Assembly: GCA_026636295.1 (NCBI GenBank)
Contig: CP089464.1
Location: 186,001-250,000, forward strand
DNA from: Medakamo hakoo
Taxonomy: Eukaryota > Chlorophyta > Trebouxiophyceae > Coccomyxaceae
Direction of reading: 5' to 3'
DNA length: 64,000 nucleotides
The position numbers and the translations under genes are program-made. The notes below the pieces were generated by a model. It ran no database searches and was not told where the DNA came from. It saw only the letters and a program-made list of their open reading frames with translations. Shown here piece after piece: positions 17,562-27,365 of the stretch (the stretch's first letter is position 1; the number at the start of each line of letters is the position of its first letter).

Positions 17562-20249
17562 TCATCCGTGGTGGTGGGCGTGGGCGGGGTGGCCGCCGCC
17601 CGCCTTGGCCAGGTCGGGCGCGGACGGCCCGCGCGACACGCCGCCGCCGCCGCCGCCTCCACCCCCTCCGCTCCCGCCACCCGCGTCGCCGCCGCCGCCC
17701 TTGGCCTGGCGCGACCAGAGTTCGCTGTACAGTCCGCCTGCTTCCACCAGCGCATCGTGCGGGCCGACTTCTTCCACCACGCCTGCGCGCAAGACGGCGA
17801 TGGCGTCAGCCGAGACGACGGTGGACAGGCGGTGGGCGACGACCAGCATGGTCGGCCGGTGCGAGGACGACGACGACGACCCGCTGAGCGCGTGCTGGAC
17901 GGCGGCTTCCGTCAGGGTGTCGAGCGCGCTCGTCGCCTCGTCCAGCAGGAGGATGCGCGCGGCGCGCAGCATGGCCCGGGCGAGGGCGACCCGCTGCTTC
18001 TCGCCGCCGGACAGGCGCAGGCCGCGCTCGCCGACCAGGGTGTCCAAGCCCGCGGGGAAGCGGGTCAGGTCCAGGGCCGCGGCCGACGCCGCGGCCACGA
18101 TGTCGGCGTCGCTCGCGCCCGGGCGCCCGTACGCCAGGTTGTACCGGATCGTCTCGTTGAACAGGACGGTGTCCTGGGCGACGACGCCCATGGACGCGCG
18201 CAGGGAGCGCAGGGTGACGGCCCGGGCGTCCTGGCCGTCCACGAGGACGCGGCCGCGGTCCGGGTCGCAGAACCGAAAGGCCAGGCGCAGCAGGGTGGAC
18301 TTGCCGGAGCCGGTGGGGCCGACGACCGCGAGCGTCGACCCGCCCGGGATCGTCAGGGACACGCCCTTCAGGACGGGCGGCCCGCCGGGCGTCCACGCGT
18401 ACGTCACGTTGTCAAAGGCCAGCGACCCGTCCCGCGGGACGAGCGGCGCCGCGCCCGGCGCGTCCGCCACCGTCGGCGCCGTCGCCAGCAGCGCAAACAC
18501 GCCTTCCGCGTCGATCATCTGCTGCTGGATCGTTCGGTAGAAGGTGCCAAACCAGTTGAGCGGGCCGGACAGCTGGGCCATGAGGGCTAAAAATAGAACG
18601 GCGTCGCCGACGCGCAGGCTGCCGGCGCCGACGCCCTTGGCGCACAGGGCCAGGCCGGCCGCCGTCCCGCCCCAAATGATGGCCGACTGCACGGTGTTGA
18701 GCAGGGCGAGCGAGGCGAGGACCCGGTACTCGACGCCCTGGTAGCCGGCCACGGCATCCGCAAACCGTGCCGTCTCCGCGCCCTCGGCGCTGAAGGACGC
18801 GACCGTCTCCCAGTTGAGCAGGGCGTCCGTGACGCGCGCGGCGCGGACATTGTCCCGCGCGTTCAGGTCCTTGCGCATCGCGCCCCGCCACTCGGTCAGC
18901 AGGATGGTGATGGGGATGTAGGAGGCCAGGCACAGGAACATAATGACGGCGATGGACGGTTGCAGGGCGGCGCCGACGTAGGAGGCGGCGGCCACGATGT
19001 CGAGCAGCTGGGGCGCGATGGAAAACAGGACGGTCGACAGCAGGTTTTGGATGGCGGCCGTGCCGCGGTCCATGACGCGGGTGAGCTCGCCCGTCTTGCG
19101 CAGCAGGTGGAAGCGCAGGTCCATGCCCAGCATGTGCGCAAACGCGTCGACGGACACGAGCTTGGCCGACGCCTGGGAGACGGGGATGTACAGCCACGAC
19201 CGCGCGTTGTTGAGCAGACCCATGGACATGCCGCCCGGGCCGCCCTGCAGGAAGGCGATGGCTAGGTACAGCCCGACCGCGGCGGCGAGGGCGGGGTGGG
19301 TGCCGGGCCGCGGGCCCTTCCCCCCTCCTCCGCCTGCAGGGTGGGCGGCACCGTCCGCGTCCGCCAGCGCGTTGACCAGCCCCCTGTACGCGACGGGCGC
19401 CGCCAGGTTGGCGGCCCGGGACGCGAACAGCAGCAGGACGCAAGCGGCGGCGCGGGCTTGCAGGGCCGGCTCGTCCGGCCAGACCATGGCGCCCGCCGTC
19501 AGGAGGAGGCGCACCCACGACCCCTGCGGCCCCGGCGGGCGGCCGCGCCCGCCGCCGCCGCCGCCGCCGGGAAGGCGACCGCCCGCCTCCACGTCGCCCG
19601 CGGGCGGGGCGGCCGCCGCTATCAGGGCCGCCTTCATCGCATCAGCGACAGCATGCTCGTCCGGGCGGGCGCGGGCTTGCGAGGCGGCCAGGGCGGACGC
19701 CGCGAGAAAGCGGGCGGCGGCGGTGGACACGGCGGCGGTGGAGGCGCGCGGGACGGACCCGCCCGCGGCCGCGGCCGCGGCCGCGGCCGCGGCCAGGCCA
19801 CTGGCCACAATCGAGCCGGTGTACGCAACCGGCGCGGCCCAGGCGAGCGGGCGCAGGCGGGGCGCGCGGCCGGCGCCGGCGTCGACCAGGACGGCCGCGA
19901 GGCCGGCCGCCCACGCCACAAAGAACAGCGCGTCGACGGCCGCCGCACGCACCGCGGTCGCCGCTCCCGTCGCGCCCGCCCAGGCGTTTGAAGAGAGCGT
20001 CAAGATGAAGGTGAGCGCGTGCGAAGCGGCCAGGACGGCGAGCGCTTGGGCCGTGGCCGACGGGCGCGGCCGGCGCCGCGGCCGGGCGCGCCTCAACGAC
20101 GACGGCGAGCCCAACAGCGGCTCGGACAGTCCGCCTTCGGCCGGCAAGTGCGCTGGCAGGTAGCGGGAGCGGCGCACCGCGCCCGCCAGGCAGGCGCCGC
20201 CCAGGCCGGCCGTGAGCGCGGCGAGCGCGAGTTCGGTGGCGGACGCCAT
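17562..20249 (-). CDS. ABC half-transporter, ABCB6/HMT1-type
   Basis: Single-exon gene, 895 residues, ATG at 20249. An N-terminal hydrophobic domain of about five helices precedes the ABC core, the arrangement seen in ABCB6 and the fission yeast heavy-metal tolerance transporter HMT1. The core has a six-helix transmembrane domain with GELTRVMDRGTAAIQNLL and LLNWETVASFSAEGAE, and one nucleotide-binding domain with Walker A GPTGSGKST, signature LSGGEKQRVALARAML, Walker B ILLLDEATSALD and the switch VVAHRLST. Such half-transporters work as homodimers in vacuolar, mitochondrial outer or endolysosomal membranes; substrates include phytochelatin, glutathione conjugates or porphyrins. All catalytic motifs are intact. 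The C-terminus ends in a Gly-rich and His-rich tail. Confidence 0.88.
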   Translation of the reverse strand: MASATELALAALTAGLGGACLAGAVRRSRYLPAHLPAEGGLSEPLLGSPSSLRRARPRRRPRPSATAQALAVLAASHALTFILTLSSNAWAGATGAATAVRAAAVDALFFVAWAAGLAAVLVDAGAGRAPRLRPLAWAAPVAYTGSIVASGLAAAAAAAAAAGGSVPRASTAAVSTAAARFLAASALAASQARARPDEHAVADAMKAALIAAAAPPAGDVEAGGRLPGGGGGGGRGRPPGPQGSWVRLLLTAGAMVWPDEPALQARAAACVLLLFASRAANLAAPVAYRGLVNALADADGAAHPAGGGGGKGPRPGTHPALAAAVGLYLAIAFLQGGPGGMSMGLLNNARSWLYIPVSQASAKLVSVDAFAHMLGMDLRFHLLRKTGELTRVMDRGTAAIQNLLSTVLFSIAPQLLDIVAAASYVGAALQPSIAVIMFLCLASYIPITILLTEWRGAMRKDLNARDNVRAARVTDALLNWETVASFSAEGAETARFADAVAGYQGVEYRVLASLALLNTVQSAIIWGGTAAGLALCAKGVGAGSLRVGDAVLFLALMAQLSGPLNWFGTFYRTIQQQMIDAEGVFALLATAPTVADAPGAAPLVPRDGSLAFDNVTYAWTPGGPPVLKGVSLTIPGGSTLAVVGPTGSGKSTLLRLAFRFCDPDRGRVLVDGQDARAVTLRSLRASMGVVAQDTVLFNETIRYNLAYGRPGASDADIVAAASAAALDLTRFPAGLDTLVGERGLRLSGGEKQRVALARAMLRAARILLLDEATSALDTLTEAAVQHALSGSSSSSSHRPTMLVVAHRLSTVVSADAIAVLRAGVVEEVGPHDALVEAGGLYSELWSRQAKGGGGDAGGGSGGGGGGGGGGVSRGPSAPDLAKAGGGHPAHAHHHG

Positions 20250-20768
20250 GATGGAGGCGTGGTGTGTGTGATGGATCACAGACAGAGAGAAAACACACAC
20301 AGAGGGCGCAGGGCGCACCGGGGGGGTGGGTGGGGAGACGAATGCCCACGCGAGAGCTCCCCTCTCGTCACCCACCGTCCAGCCCTGGCTTTCCCGCCCC
20401 CGGTCTAGCTAGTGCGAGACGGAGCGCTGGGCGCGCGCGTGCGGGCAGGAAAGAGTGGCCAGGTCCCTCCTTGTACGGCCCGCCGCTGGTGGTGTTGCTT
20501 TTTGATGGGACGAGTGACGGCAGAGGAACGTTCGCCGGCGGCGAGGCATTGCTCTGTTCGGCGTACGAAAAAAGACAGGGCGGAACGGCGCGCGCCACGC
20601 GGGCTCCCTCCTTGCTGCGCGCGCCCTGACTGCGTGCGCGCGTGAGGTTCTTCCCCGCGCGGCAGGACGGCGGGAGCAGGCCTGCCGTTCGCTTTCCGCG
20701 TCCTGGTCGCGCCGGCTTTCTTCGCATCAACTCGCGTGCCACGGCCGACCCCGCAACCGCCCCCCTGC
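20250..20768. promoter_or_regulatory. Divergent region between ABC transporter and NELF-C/D genes
   Basis: This 519-bp spacer separates leftward ATG 20249 and rightward ATG 20769. It carries CACACA stretches around 20260-20300. An in-frame ATG at 20736 could extend the NELF-C/D N-terminus by 11 residues. No other gene is seen. Confidence 0.4.
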
Positions 20769-23370
20769 ATGTCCGACCTGCAGCAGCCCACATCCAGCGG
20801 CGGCGGCGGCGGTGGCCCAGCGCCCACAGCTGACGGCGGCGGCACGCTGGGCACGTTTGGGACGGGGACAGCGGCGGGCGCGGGCCCGGCGTCGGGCGCG
20901 ACGCTCGCCGCCCTGGAGGCCGCGCTGCGCCAGCCCGACGCGGTGCTGGAGCCCGGCGTCCTGGGCGTCCTGCGCCGGTACGTGTCGGAAGGCGGCCGGC
21001 CGGCGACGGTGGTGGAACTGCTGTCCGAGAACTATGTCGGTGAGTGCGGTGTGGGTGCGCGCTGTGCACGGGTGGGTGGGTGGGTGGATGGAAGACACAG
21101 GTCGGTGCCCTGCCGCCCTGGTTGGGCGGCCCCGCCCTGTTTTCAGCCCCTCCCCCCCCCCCGCCCCCTCCTCAGGCTACGCCCAAATGGCGTCCCTGGT
21201 CGTCGGCTGGAACCGCCTGTTTGACGGGGACGACGGTGGTGCGGGCGGGCCCAGCCCCGGCGGCGGCGGCGGCGAGGCCACGCCGCGCGGCGGCGTCGGC
21301 AGCGGCGACCGCGGCGGCGGCGGCGCACCGGGCGCGGCCCGCGCCGGCACGGCCAGCCCGCCGCCCGACGGTGAGGGAGGCGACGGCGGCGCGCACGACG
21401 AAGCCGCGTACCTGCGCGCCCTGGCCCGGACCAAGTTCGACCCGGCCCGCTTCGCGGGCGTGTTCACGCGCGGCGGCGGGGGGCCCCCGCCCTGGCTGGA
21501 TGGCCTCATCGCGGACGCGGGCGGGCGGGCGCTCGTCTACGCCCTGTCCGGCCGGCACCGGGGCTGCCTGCTGCTGTCGTACGCGGTGCGCCGGGCCCTG
21601 CGGGCCGGCCACGGCGCCGAGGTGGCGGCGGCGGGCCCGGCCCTGGCCGCGCACTACTCAGTCTTCCACGCGCTGCTGGGCGCGCGCCTGGCGGCCGTCC
21701 CCGGCGCGGCGGCCGGCGGCGCGGCGGGCCTGACGGCCGTCGCCGTCGAACTGGCCGGCTCGCTGTGCGGCGCCCAGCACTCGTACGCGCTGGCGGCCGC
21801 CATCCTGCGGCGGGTGGGCCAGCCGCCGGCGCCGCTGCCGGACGAGGTGCTGGCGGCGGCGGCGGCCGCAGACGCGGACGCGGCCGCGGCCGCGGCAGCA
21901 AAGCGCAGCCCCAACAAGCGCAAGAAAGGCGGCGGCGAGGAAGGAGGCGACGGCGACCGTCCCGCCCCGTCGTCCGCCACGGCCGCCGTCGCCGAACACG
22001 CCCGCAAACGCCACGCCGCCGCCCGGTTCCGGCGCCTGGGCCAAGAGCTGGAAACCGCGGCCGCGGCCGCGCACGGCCCCGCCGTGTGGGCCGTCCGCCC
22101 GTGGCTGGTGCCGCGGTCCGCGCCGCGGGCCGCCATGGACGCGGCGGCGGACGTGGCCGCCCTGGCGGGGGCGGACCCGGCGTCGCGCACGGCCGCGGAC
22201 GCGGTGGGCCGGCTGGCGGCGTCCTACCGCGTGCGGGAGGAGGGAGGCGGGGACGGTGGGGACGGTGAGGCGGGCACCGCCCCCCGCCCCCCCCTGTCCG
22301 TCCTGCGCGATTACAAGGCCCTGGCCTGCCTGACCGCCCGCCTGTTCACGCCGTCCATCCGGCTGGACCCGGCCGAAGAAGCGGACGCGGTCGGGCTGCT
22401 GGCCCTCGGGTCGGCCGCGGTGGAAGGCGAGGAGGCGGAGGGCGGCGGCCGTGACAACGGAGGGGGCGGGCCCGCGGGCGGCGGCCGGCACGCCGTGTGG
22501 GACACGTCCGACGTCCCTTCCGCCGCGTCCGCGATCGCCTCCGCCCGGCGCCTGGCCCTGGCCGCCGCGGCGGGGACGAGCCGCATGGACGCGACGCGGG
22601 CGGCGGCGGGCGCGGCGGCCGCGGCCGCGCGCGTCGGCGCGGCGGGCGCCGGCATCTTGCACGCCGCCGCCGTCCAGCTGGGCTCGCCGGACTGGTGGCG
22701 GGCGAGCGGCGACGTGGGGACGGGCGCGGCCGGCGCCGCCGGCGCGGGCGGTGGGGCGGGCGGCGGCGCGGCCGCGGCGGCGGCCGCGGCGGCCGGGCCC
22801 GCGCCCGCCGCGCCGCCGCCGCTCGTGTTGCTGGCCGCGGCGCTGCCCGCCTCGCCCGCGCTCGCCGGCCCCGCCGTCCCCGCCCTGGCGGCCGCCCTGG
22901 CCGCCGCCGGCAACGCCCGCCCCGTCGGTACGCGCGCCGTGCTGGACGTCCTCGTCGCCCTGGCCGCGGCGTCGCCCTCTCACGTCGGCGCCGTCCTGGA
23001 CGCCGTGCAGGCGTGGGCGCCGTCGGCCGACCCGTCCCTCGTCCGCCACTTTGTCGGCGCCGCCCTGGCCGCCGCCGCGCCGCCGTACTCCCCCCGGTTT
23101 GCGGGCACCATGCTGCGCCTGGCGGCGTCGTCCGGCGTGAAGCGGGCGCGGGGGCGGGGGGCGGCCGCGGCGGCGGCCGCCGTGAACGGCGGCGGCGGCG
23201 CCCCCGGCGGCGGCCCGGCCGCCACCGCCCTGCCGCCCACCATTCTCGACGACTTCGCGCGCGGCGCCGTGGCGGTGGCGGGCCAGATCGACCCGCCGCT
23301 GACGGGGCGGGAGGCCGTGTACCTGAGGGAGCTGGGCGGGGCCGCGCCGCCGCCGGTGGTGGGGGTGTGA
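20769..23370 (+). CDS. Negative elongation factor subunit C/D (TH1 family)
   Basis: Two exons, 20769-21039 and 21176-23370, joined at phase 1, give a protein of about 821 residues. The N-terminus is Gly/Thr-rich; then VVELLSENYVGYAQMASLV crosses the intron exactly as in NELF-C/D, followed by KFDPARFAGVFTRG, PPPWLDGLIADAGGRALVYAL, a LLLSYAVRRALRAGH helix, and CGAQHSYALAAAILRR. These match the TH1 helical-repeat protein. In animals NELF-C/D pairs with NELF-A inside the NELF complex that holds RNA polymerase II paused near promoters. The C-terminal half contains long Ala/Gly linkers but keeps helical repeats. NELF is absent from yeast and, as far as I know, Arabidopsis, so presence in an alga is notable. 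Confidence 0.8.
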
Positions 23371-23719
23371 GGTGGGGGAGGGCAGAGAGCTGTGTTAGAC
23401 TCAGGTTTTCGTGGCGGCCGCGCGCGCGCGCCCACACACACAACACCCACCCAACCCCCTTTTTGTGCGCGCCCGACCCACACACACACACAAAGGTGAG
23501 AGGGAGCGCGGCCGCCGCGCTCACAGCCCCGCCCGCACGCGTCCGCCCAGGTGGCTGCGCGCCCGTCCCGCAGGGGTGGTGTGGGGAGCGGGCGGCCTCG
23601 GGTTTTCTCCTTTTTTTGCCTCGCACGAGCCCGACCTCCCCACGCGGCGGAGGAAGAGAAAAAAAAGCACTCACCCCCCTCCCGCCCGCACGCCGGCGCT
23701 CCAGCCCCAAGACCCAATC
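23371..23719. promoter_or_regulatory. Upstream region and probable 5' UTR intron of small-protein gene A
   Basis: After the NELF stop codon the sequence holds CA-repeats and a CCCTTTTTGTGCGC block, then ACACACAAAG followed by GTGAGA at 23496. An acceptor CTCCAG at 23699-23704 lies 15 bases before the ATG of gene A. I infer a 5' UTR intron of 209 bp (23496-23704). A similar block precedes gene B. Confidence 0.5.
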
Positions 23720-24306
23720 ATGCCGACCAAGCACGAGATCCTGGAAGAGCTGGACGCCATCGAAGACAACGAGATCTACCCGGGCGTGCGTTTCCTTTTG
23801 GTTTTCTGCCCCCCGCCGCTGCCTGCCGCGAACTCGCGGAGGGGGGCAGGAGACAGCCTGTGACGCCGTGCACGGCACCGCACGCACGCACGCCGCGCTG
23901 CGCCGCGCGCACGCCCCATGCCGCTCGCTCACGCGCCTCCGACCCACCCGCGCCCCCGCCACACACACGCCTCCCCCCAAAACAGAAATACGTCCGCTTC
24001 GAGTCGACGCCGTCCAAGGCGGCCGGCCGGACGCCCGTCCACCACGAGGGCAAGGTCGTCTACGTCGACTTTGCTGTGGGCGAAGCGCACAAGAGCGTGC
24101 GTTTGGTTTTTGTGGGAGCGCGGACGGCACAGGGGGGACGGGCGAGCAGGCGTGAGGCGCTGCGCTCAACCACCTTGTCCTGGCCGCCCCCTCACCCCAC
24201 CCCCACCCCCCCACACACGCGCCAGCCGACCGTCTTCTACGAGGGCACCAAGGCTGACGGCACGACGCCGGCCATCTTCAAGAACAAGGCGACGAAGCTG
24301 GAGTGA
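23720..24306 (+). CDS. Small Tudor/SH3-like protein, cluster member A
   Basis: Three exons, 23720-23785, 23986-24096 and 24226-24306, all phase 0, give 85 residues. It opens with MPTKHEILEELDAIEDNE, a short acidic helix almost identical in design to member B, then YPGKYVRFESTPS, a beta-rich GKVVYVDF strand, PTVFYEGTKADG and the ending FKNKATKLE. It is the most divergent of six paralogues in this cluster: it keeps the helix, the YPG/KVG turn and the P-hydrophobic-FYE block but has lost the YRNRPSLL ending. I do not recognise it from a named family; the pattern resembles single Tudor/SH3-like beta-barrels such as the hypervirulence-associated (DUF2945) domain, which is an inference. Confidence 0.75.
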
Positions 24307-25215
24307 GGCGGGCGGCGGGCGGGAGGGGGCGCGGAGGCGCGCGTGCGCGCGTCCCGTCCGTCCGTCGGCACGCGGGCCGCACAGGCACACACACTCTCTC
24401 ACACCCGCCCCGTCCCGCACCCCACCCACCATACCCTCACAGAGTCATCGACAAGCCCAAGTCCCGGCGCACGCGCTCCTCCTGAAGGGGTCCCGCGCCA
24501 AAGAAGCAACACGGGAACGCGCCTGTGCTCTGAGTGTGTGTGGTGAGACGGCGGGTTGAGCCGCGCGGCGGGCGCTGTTGCTTTTTTTCCTGTCTCTGTT
24601 CTGCTTGCGTTTTGAGGGAGGAGGAGGGGGGAGGGGGCGCCGCCGCCGCGCGTTGTTGTGGTGTGGGGCGTTGGGTGGAACGGCGCGGGTGTTGCGACGA
24701 GAAAGTAACACGCGGAGGCGGGAGCTCGCCCCCCCCCTCTCTCTCTCTCTTTTCCATTTTTTTTTGGGGGGGTTGGAGAGCGCCCGCCCGCCCGCTCGCC
24801 ACACCCGCCTTTTTTGCACCCCACACACACAAAAAGGTGAGCTCTCTCACCAGCGCCCGCCCGTCCATCCCGCCTGCGCCGCCTTGTCACGGTCGAGCCG
24901 GCCGGGTGGCCAGGCCCCAGCACCCGGGCCTGGGGCGCGGGGGTTGCGGGCGCGGGTGGAGGGGCGTGGGGCTCTCCCACGACGCGCGCCGCCCGCCCAG
25001 CCGGCCGGCCGGCCGGCCGGCGTGCGCGGGCTGGAGGGCTGCTTTTCTTGCGCCGGGCGCGCCGCCCGCCCGGCGCGGCGCCCGGACTCCCGCCGCGGTG
25101 CTGGGCTCGCCGGGCTTACACCACCCCGTCCCACCTTGTTCTCACGCCCACCGCCGTGCCCCCTCTCTGCGCCCCCCACCCCAAAAAACAAACAAAACCC
25201 AACAGCCGCCCCAAC
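24307..25215. promoter_or_regulatory. Region between genes A and B with probable 5' UTR intron of B
   Basis: This 909-bp spacer contains a T-rich, G-rich stretch (24560-24780), then CACACCCGCCTTTTTTGC and ACACACAAAAAGGTGAGC at 24827-24842, closely resembling the block upstream of gene A. An acceptor CCCAACAG ends at 25205, ten bases before ATG B. I infer a 5' UTR intron at 24837-25205. A (CCGG)5 run lies inside it. No other gene is seen. Confidence 0.5.
25001..25020. repeat. (CCGG)5 palindromic tandem repeat
   Basis: Five perfect copies of CCGG form a self-complementary 20-mer inside the inferred 5' UTR intron of gene B. It could fold into a hairpin and is rich in CpG sites. Confidence 0.9.
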
Positions 25216-25592
25216 ATGCCCACCAAAGCCGAAATCGCCGCGGAGATGGCCGCCATCGCCGAAAAGGGCATCGCCGTCGGCGCGTACGTCGAGTACACCG
25301 CCCGCCCCGGCGAGGGCAAGGCGGGCTTTGCGCGCGTGGGGCGCGTGACGGACGTCCGCATCGAAGACAAGAAGATGGTGAGGGAGGGAGGGGGGGCGTG
25401 GGTGGAAGGGGGGCGGGGGGCTGCCGGTGCCCGACGGTCCACCACCACCCCAACCCACACCCACACACTCCCCCACGCACACAGCCCATGGTCGAGTACA
25501 CGCTCGTCAAAAAGGACGGCACGGCGCACGCGTACAAAAACCGGCCGAGCCTGCTGGAAGTGGTGGACGAGCCGGCGCGCGCGGAGGAGTGA
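25216..25592 (+). CDS. Small Tudor/SH3-like protein, cluster member B
   Basis: Two exons, 25216-25377 and 25485-25592, phase 0, give 89 residues. The sequence runs MPTKAEIAAEMAAIAEKG (helix), AVGAYVEYTARPGEGKAG, VGRVTDVRIEDKKM, then after the intron PMVEYTLVKKDGTAHAYKN and RPSLLEVVDEPARAEE. The PMVEY and YKNRPSLLE blocks define the cluster family. Size and strand pattern suggest one small beta-barrel with an N-terminal helix, probably soluble in cytosol or nucleus since there is no signal or membrane segment. Its N-terminus is nearly identical to member A, and both have the same style of upstream leader, so A and B look like the closest pair. Function unknown. Confidence 0.8.
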
Positions 25593-26172
25593 GTGAGTGA
25601 GCGGCGGGGTTGTTGTGGCGCGCCGCCTATTGGGTGTGGTGTGTGTGTGCGTGTGTGCGGCTCTGCGTGGACGAAAGGGGGGACGCGCGCGCTGCTTGTG
25701 TGCGTGTGCAATACCCGGCTGACGCGCATGAATGGAATGGAGGGAGGGGGGGGGGGTGAGAGAGAGAGAGCCCTCCCACACACACACACCGCCCTTTCAC
25801 CACCCCGCCGCCGCCGCCCCTAGCCCCCAGGCACGTTTTTTGTTTCGGGCGCGCACCACCGGGCGCCCGCACCCACCAACCCGAGCGCGCACGGACCGCA
25901 CCCCCCCCCCCCCTCGACCCCGGGTGGTTGGGACCTGGGGTCGTGGGCGGGGGGGGAGGCGGTGGCGCGCACGCCGCACTGTCTGCTGCTGCGTCTGCGC
26001 CCGCGCCCGCGCCCGCCCCAGCGCCCGCCCCAGCGCGCCGCGCCAGCCCAACCCCGCGCCGTCCCTCACGCCCTCCCCCCACTCACACCACCTCTCCTCC
26101 CCCCAAAACACGCACGCAAGCACACGCACAACCCTCTTACCCCACACCTACCCGCAAAAAAAACAAAAAAAC
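25593..26172. other. Spacer between genes B and C
   Basis: This 580-bp stretch has GTGTGT, AGAGAG and CACACA simple sequence, a 13-C run (25901-25913) and GCCCGC repeats near 25998-26035. A-rich sequence immediately precedes ATG C. It presumably holds the 3' UTR of B and the promoter and leader of C. No coding signal is recognised. Confidence 0.45.
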
Positions 26173-26726
26173 ATGCCGCACACGCCGACCCGCGCGGCGG
26201 TCGACCCGGCGGCCGAACGCCAGGCCATCAAAGACAAGCAGCTGAAGGTCGGGTGCGTTGCGCGCTTGCTCACCACCACGCGCGTGCAGGGTGGGGCGGG
26301 GCGGAGCAGGCGACGGCGAGTGACCACACGGCGGCTGCAAACCACCCCCACCCCCACCCTCACCCCCACCCCCACCCCCACCCCCATCAACCACCCCCAC
26401 CCCGACGACGGCAGCGTCGCCGTCTCCATGACGTCCGGCGCCGTGACGCGCACGGGCACCATCACCGCCATCGACATGCCGGACGACGAGTCCAAGTCGC
26501 CGATGGTCGAGGTCCGCCGCGGCTGGGGGGGCCTGGCCGCCCGCCGCCCGCCGCCCGCCGCGCTGCTGCTACGCGCGCTCGCGGCGTGCCCGCCGCCGTC
26601 CCCACCCCCTCCCACCCCCTCCCACAAAACACACACACACACATAACCTCGCAGTACAAGGGCGTCAATGCGAAGGGCGACGAGAAAACGTTCCGCAACC
26701 GCCCGTCGCTGCTGCACACCGAATGA
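26173..26726 (+). CDS. Small Tudor/SH3-like protein, cluster member C
   Basis: Three exons, 26173-26252, 26415-26511 and 26655-26726, give 82 residues. After a Pro/Arg-rich start the protein reads VDPAAERQAIKDKQLKVG, VAVSMTSGAVTRTGTITAID, DESKSPMVEYKGVNAKG and FRNRPSLLHTE. It aligns without gaps to member E through the KVG, RTGTITAID/RSGTIVSID and KSPMVE/KSPMIE blocks. The first intron has phase 2 and falls within the KVG turn; the second has phase 0 directly after PMVE. The first intron contains a long CCCCCA repeat. Stop at 26724-26726 is convergent with member D. No known function. Confidence 0.8.
26341..26402. repeat. CCCCCA hexanucleotide repeat in intron 1 of gene C
   Basis: Around eight imperfect copies of CCCCCA with interruptions lie just upstream of the splice acceptor at 26414. 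The tract takes the place of a T-rich polypyrimidine tract, and the opposite strand is G-quadruplex-capable. Confidence 0.85.
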
Positions 26727-27365
26727 AAGAGAGCGCGCAGGGGTGGTGGTGTGGATGGATGGTTTTTGGTTCTGCTTGTCGCCCCGCCCGGCGGAGGGAG
26801 GAGGAAGGGACTGAGATGCCGCGCCGCGCGCGCGCGCGCCGCCCTCCGCCCACAGCCAAAGCGGGGTGTGCTGTGTAAAGTGTATGTCCTTGTGTGTGTG
26901 TGCGCTTTGTTTTTTTTGTCCCCACCAGAGAGGGCGGCGGCGCCGGCACGCGCGCGCGGCGCGCCAGGCCGCGAGGAGAGAGAAAGGGCGGCACCCCGCC
27001 CGCACACGCACACACCCACCCAGCGCCACCACGCCCTCACGGCGCCCTCACCCCGCCCCAGGACGCCGTTGCCTTGGTAGGAATGGTGGGGGCCGGCTTA
27101 CACAAAACAAAGCGGGAGGGTTGGCGCCCGGGCCGCTCCCTCCCCCACAACCAACCCCGCACCTGCACACAGAGGGAAACACACGCACACAACACAGAGC
27201 TGGCGGGGGCTCAGACACCCGGGGACGGGGGTCCCGCGCCGCCCCCCGCGCCGCGCGCAGGCGCCGGCGGAAAGGGCAAGGCCCCCCGCCCCCGGGGCGG
27301 CACCGCAACGCAAGAAGGAAAAAAACGCATCAGAACGCAACGACCGCGCCGCGCCGAGCCCTCAC
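26727..27365. other. Convergent spacer between genes C and D
   Basis: This 639-bp stretch between two stop codons contains TTTTTTTT, GTGTGTGTG and GCGCGC simple sequence and no recognisable coding signal. It probably holds the two 3' UTRs. Confidence 0.45.
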
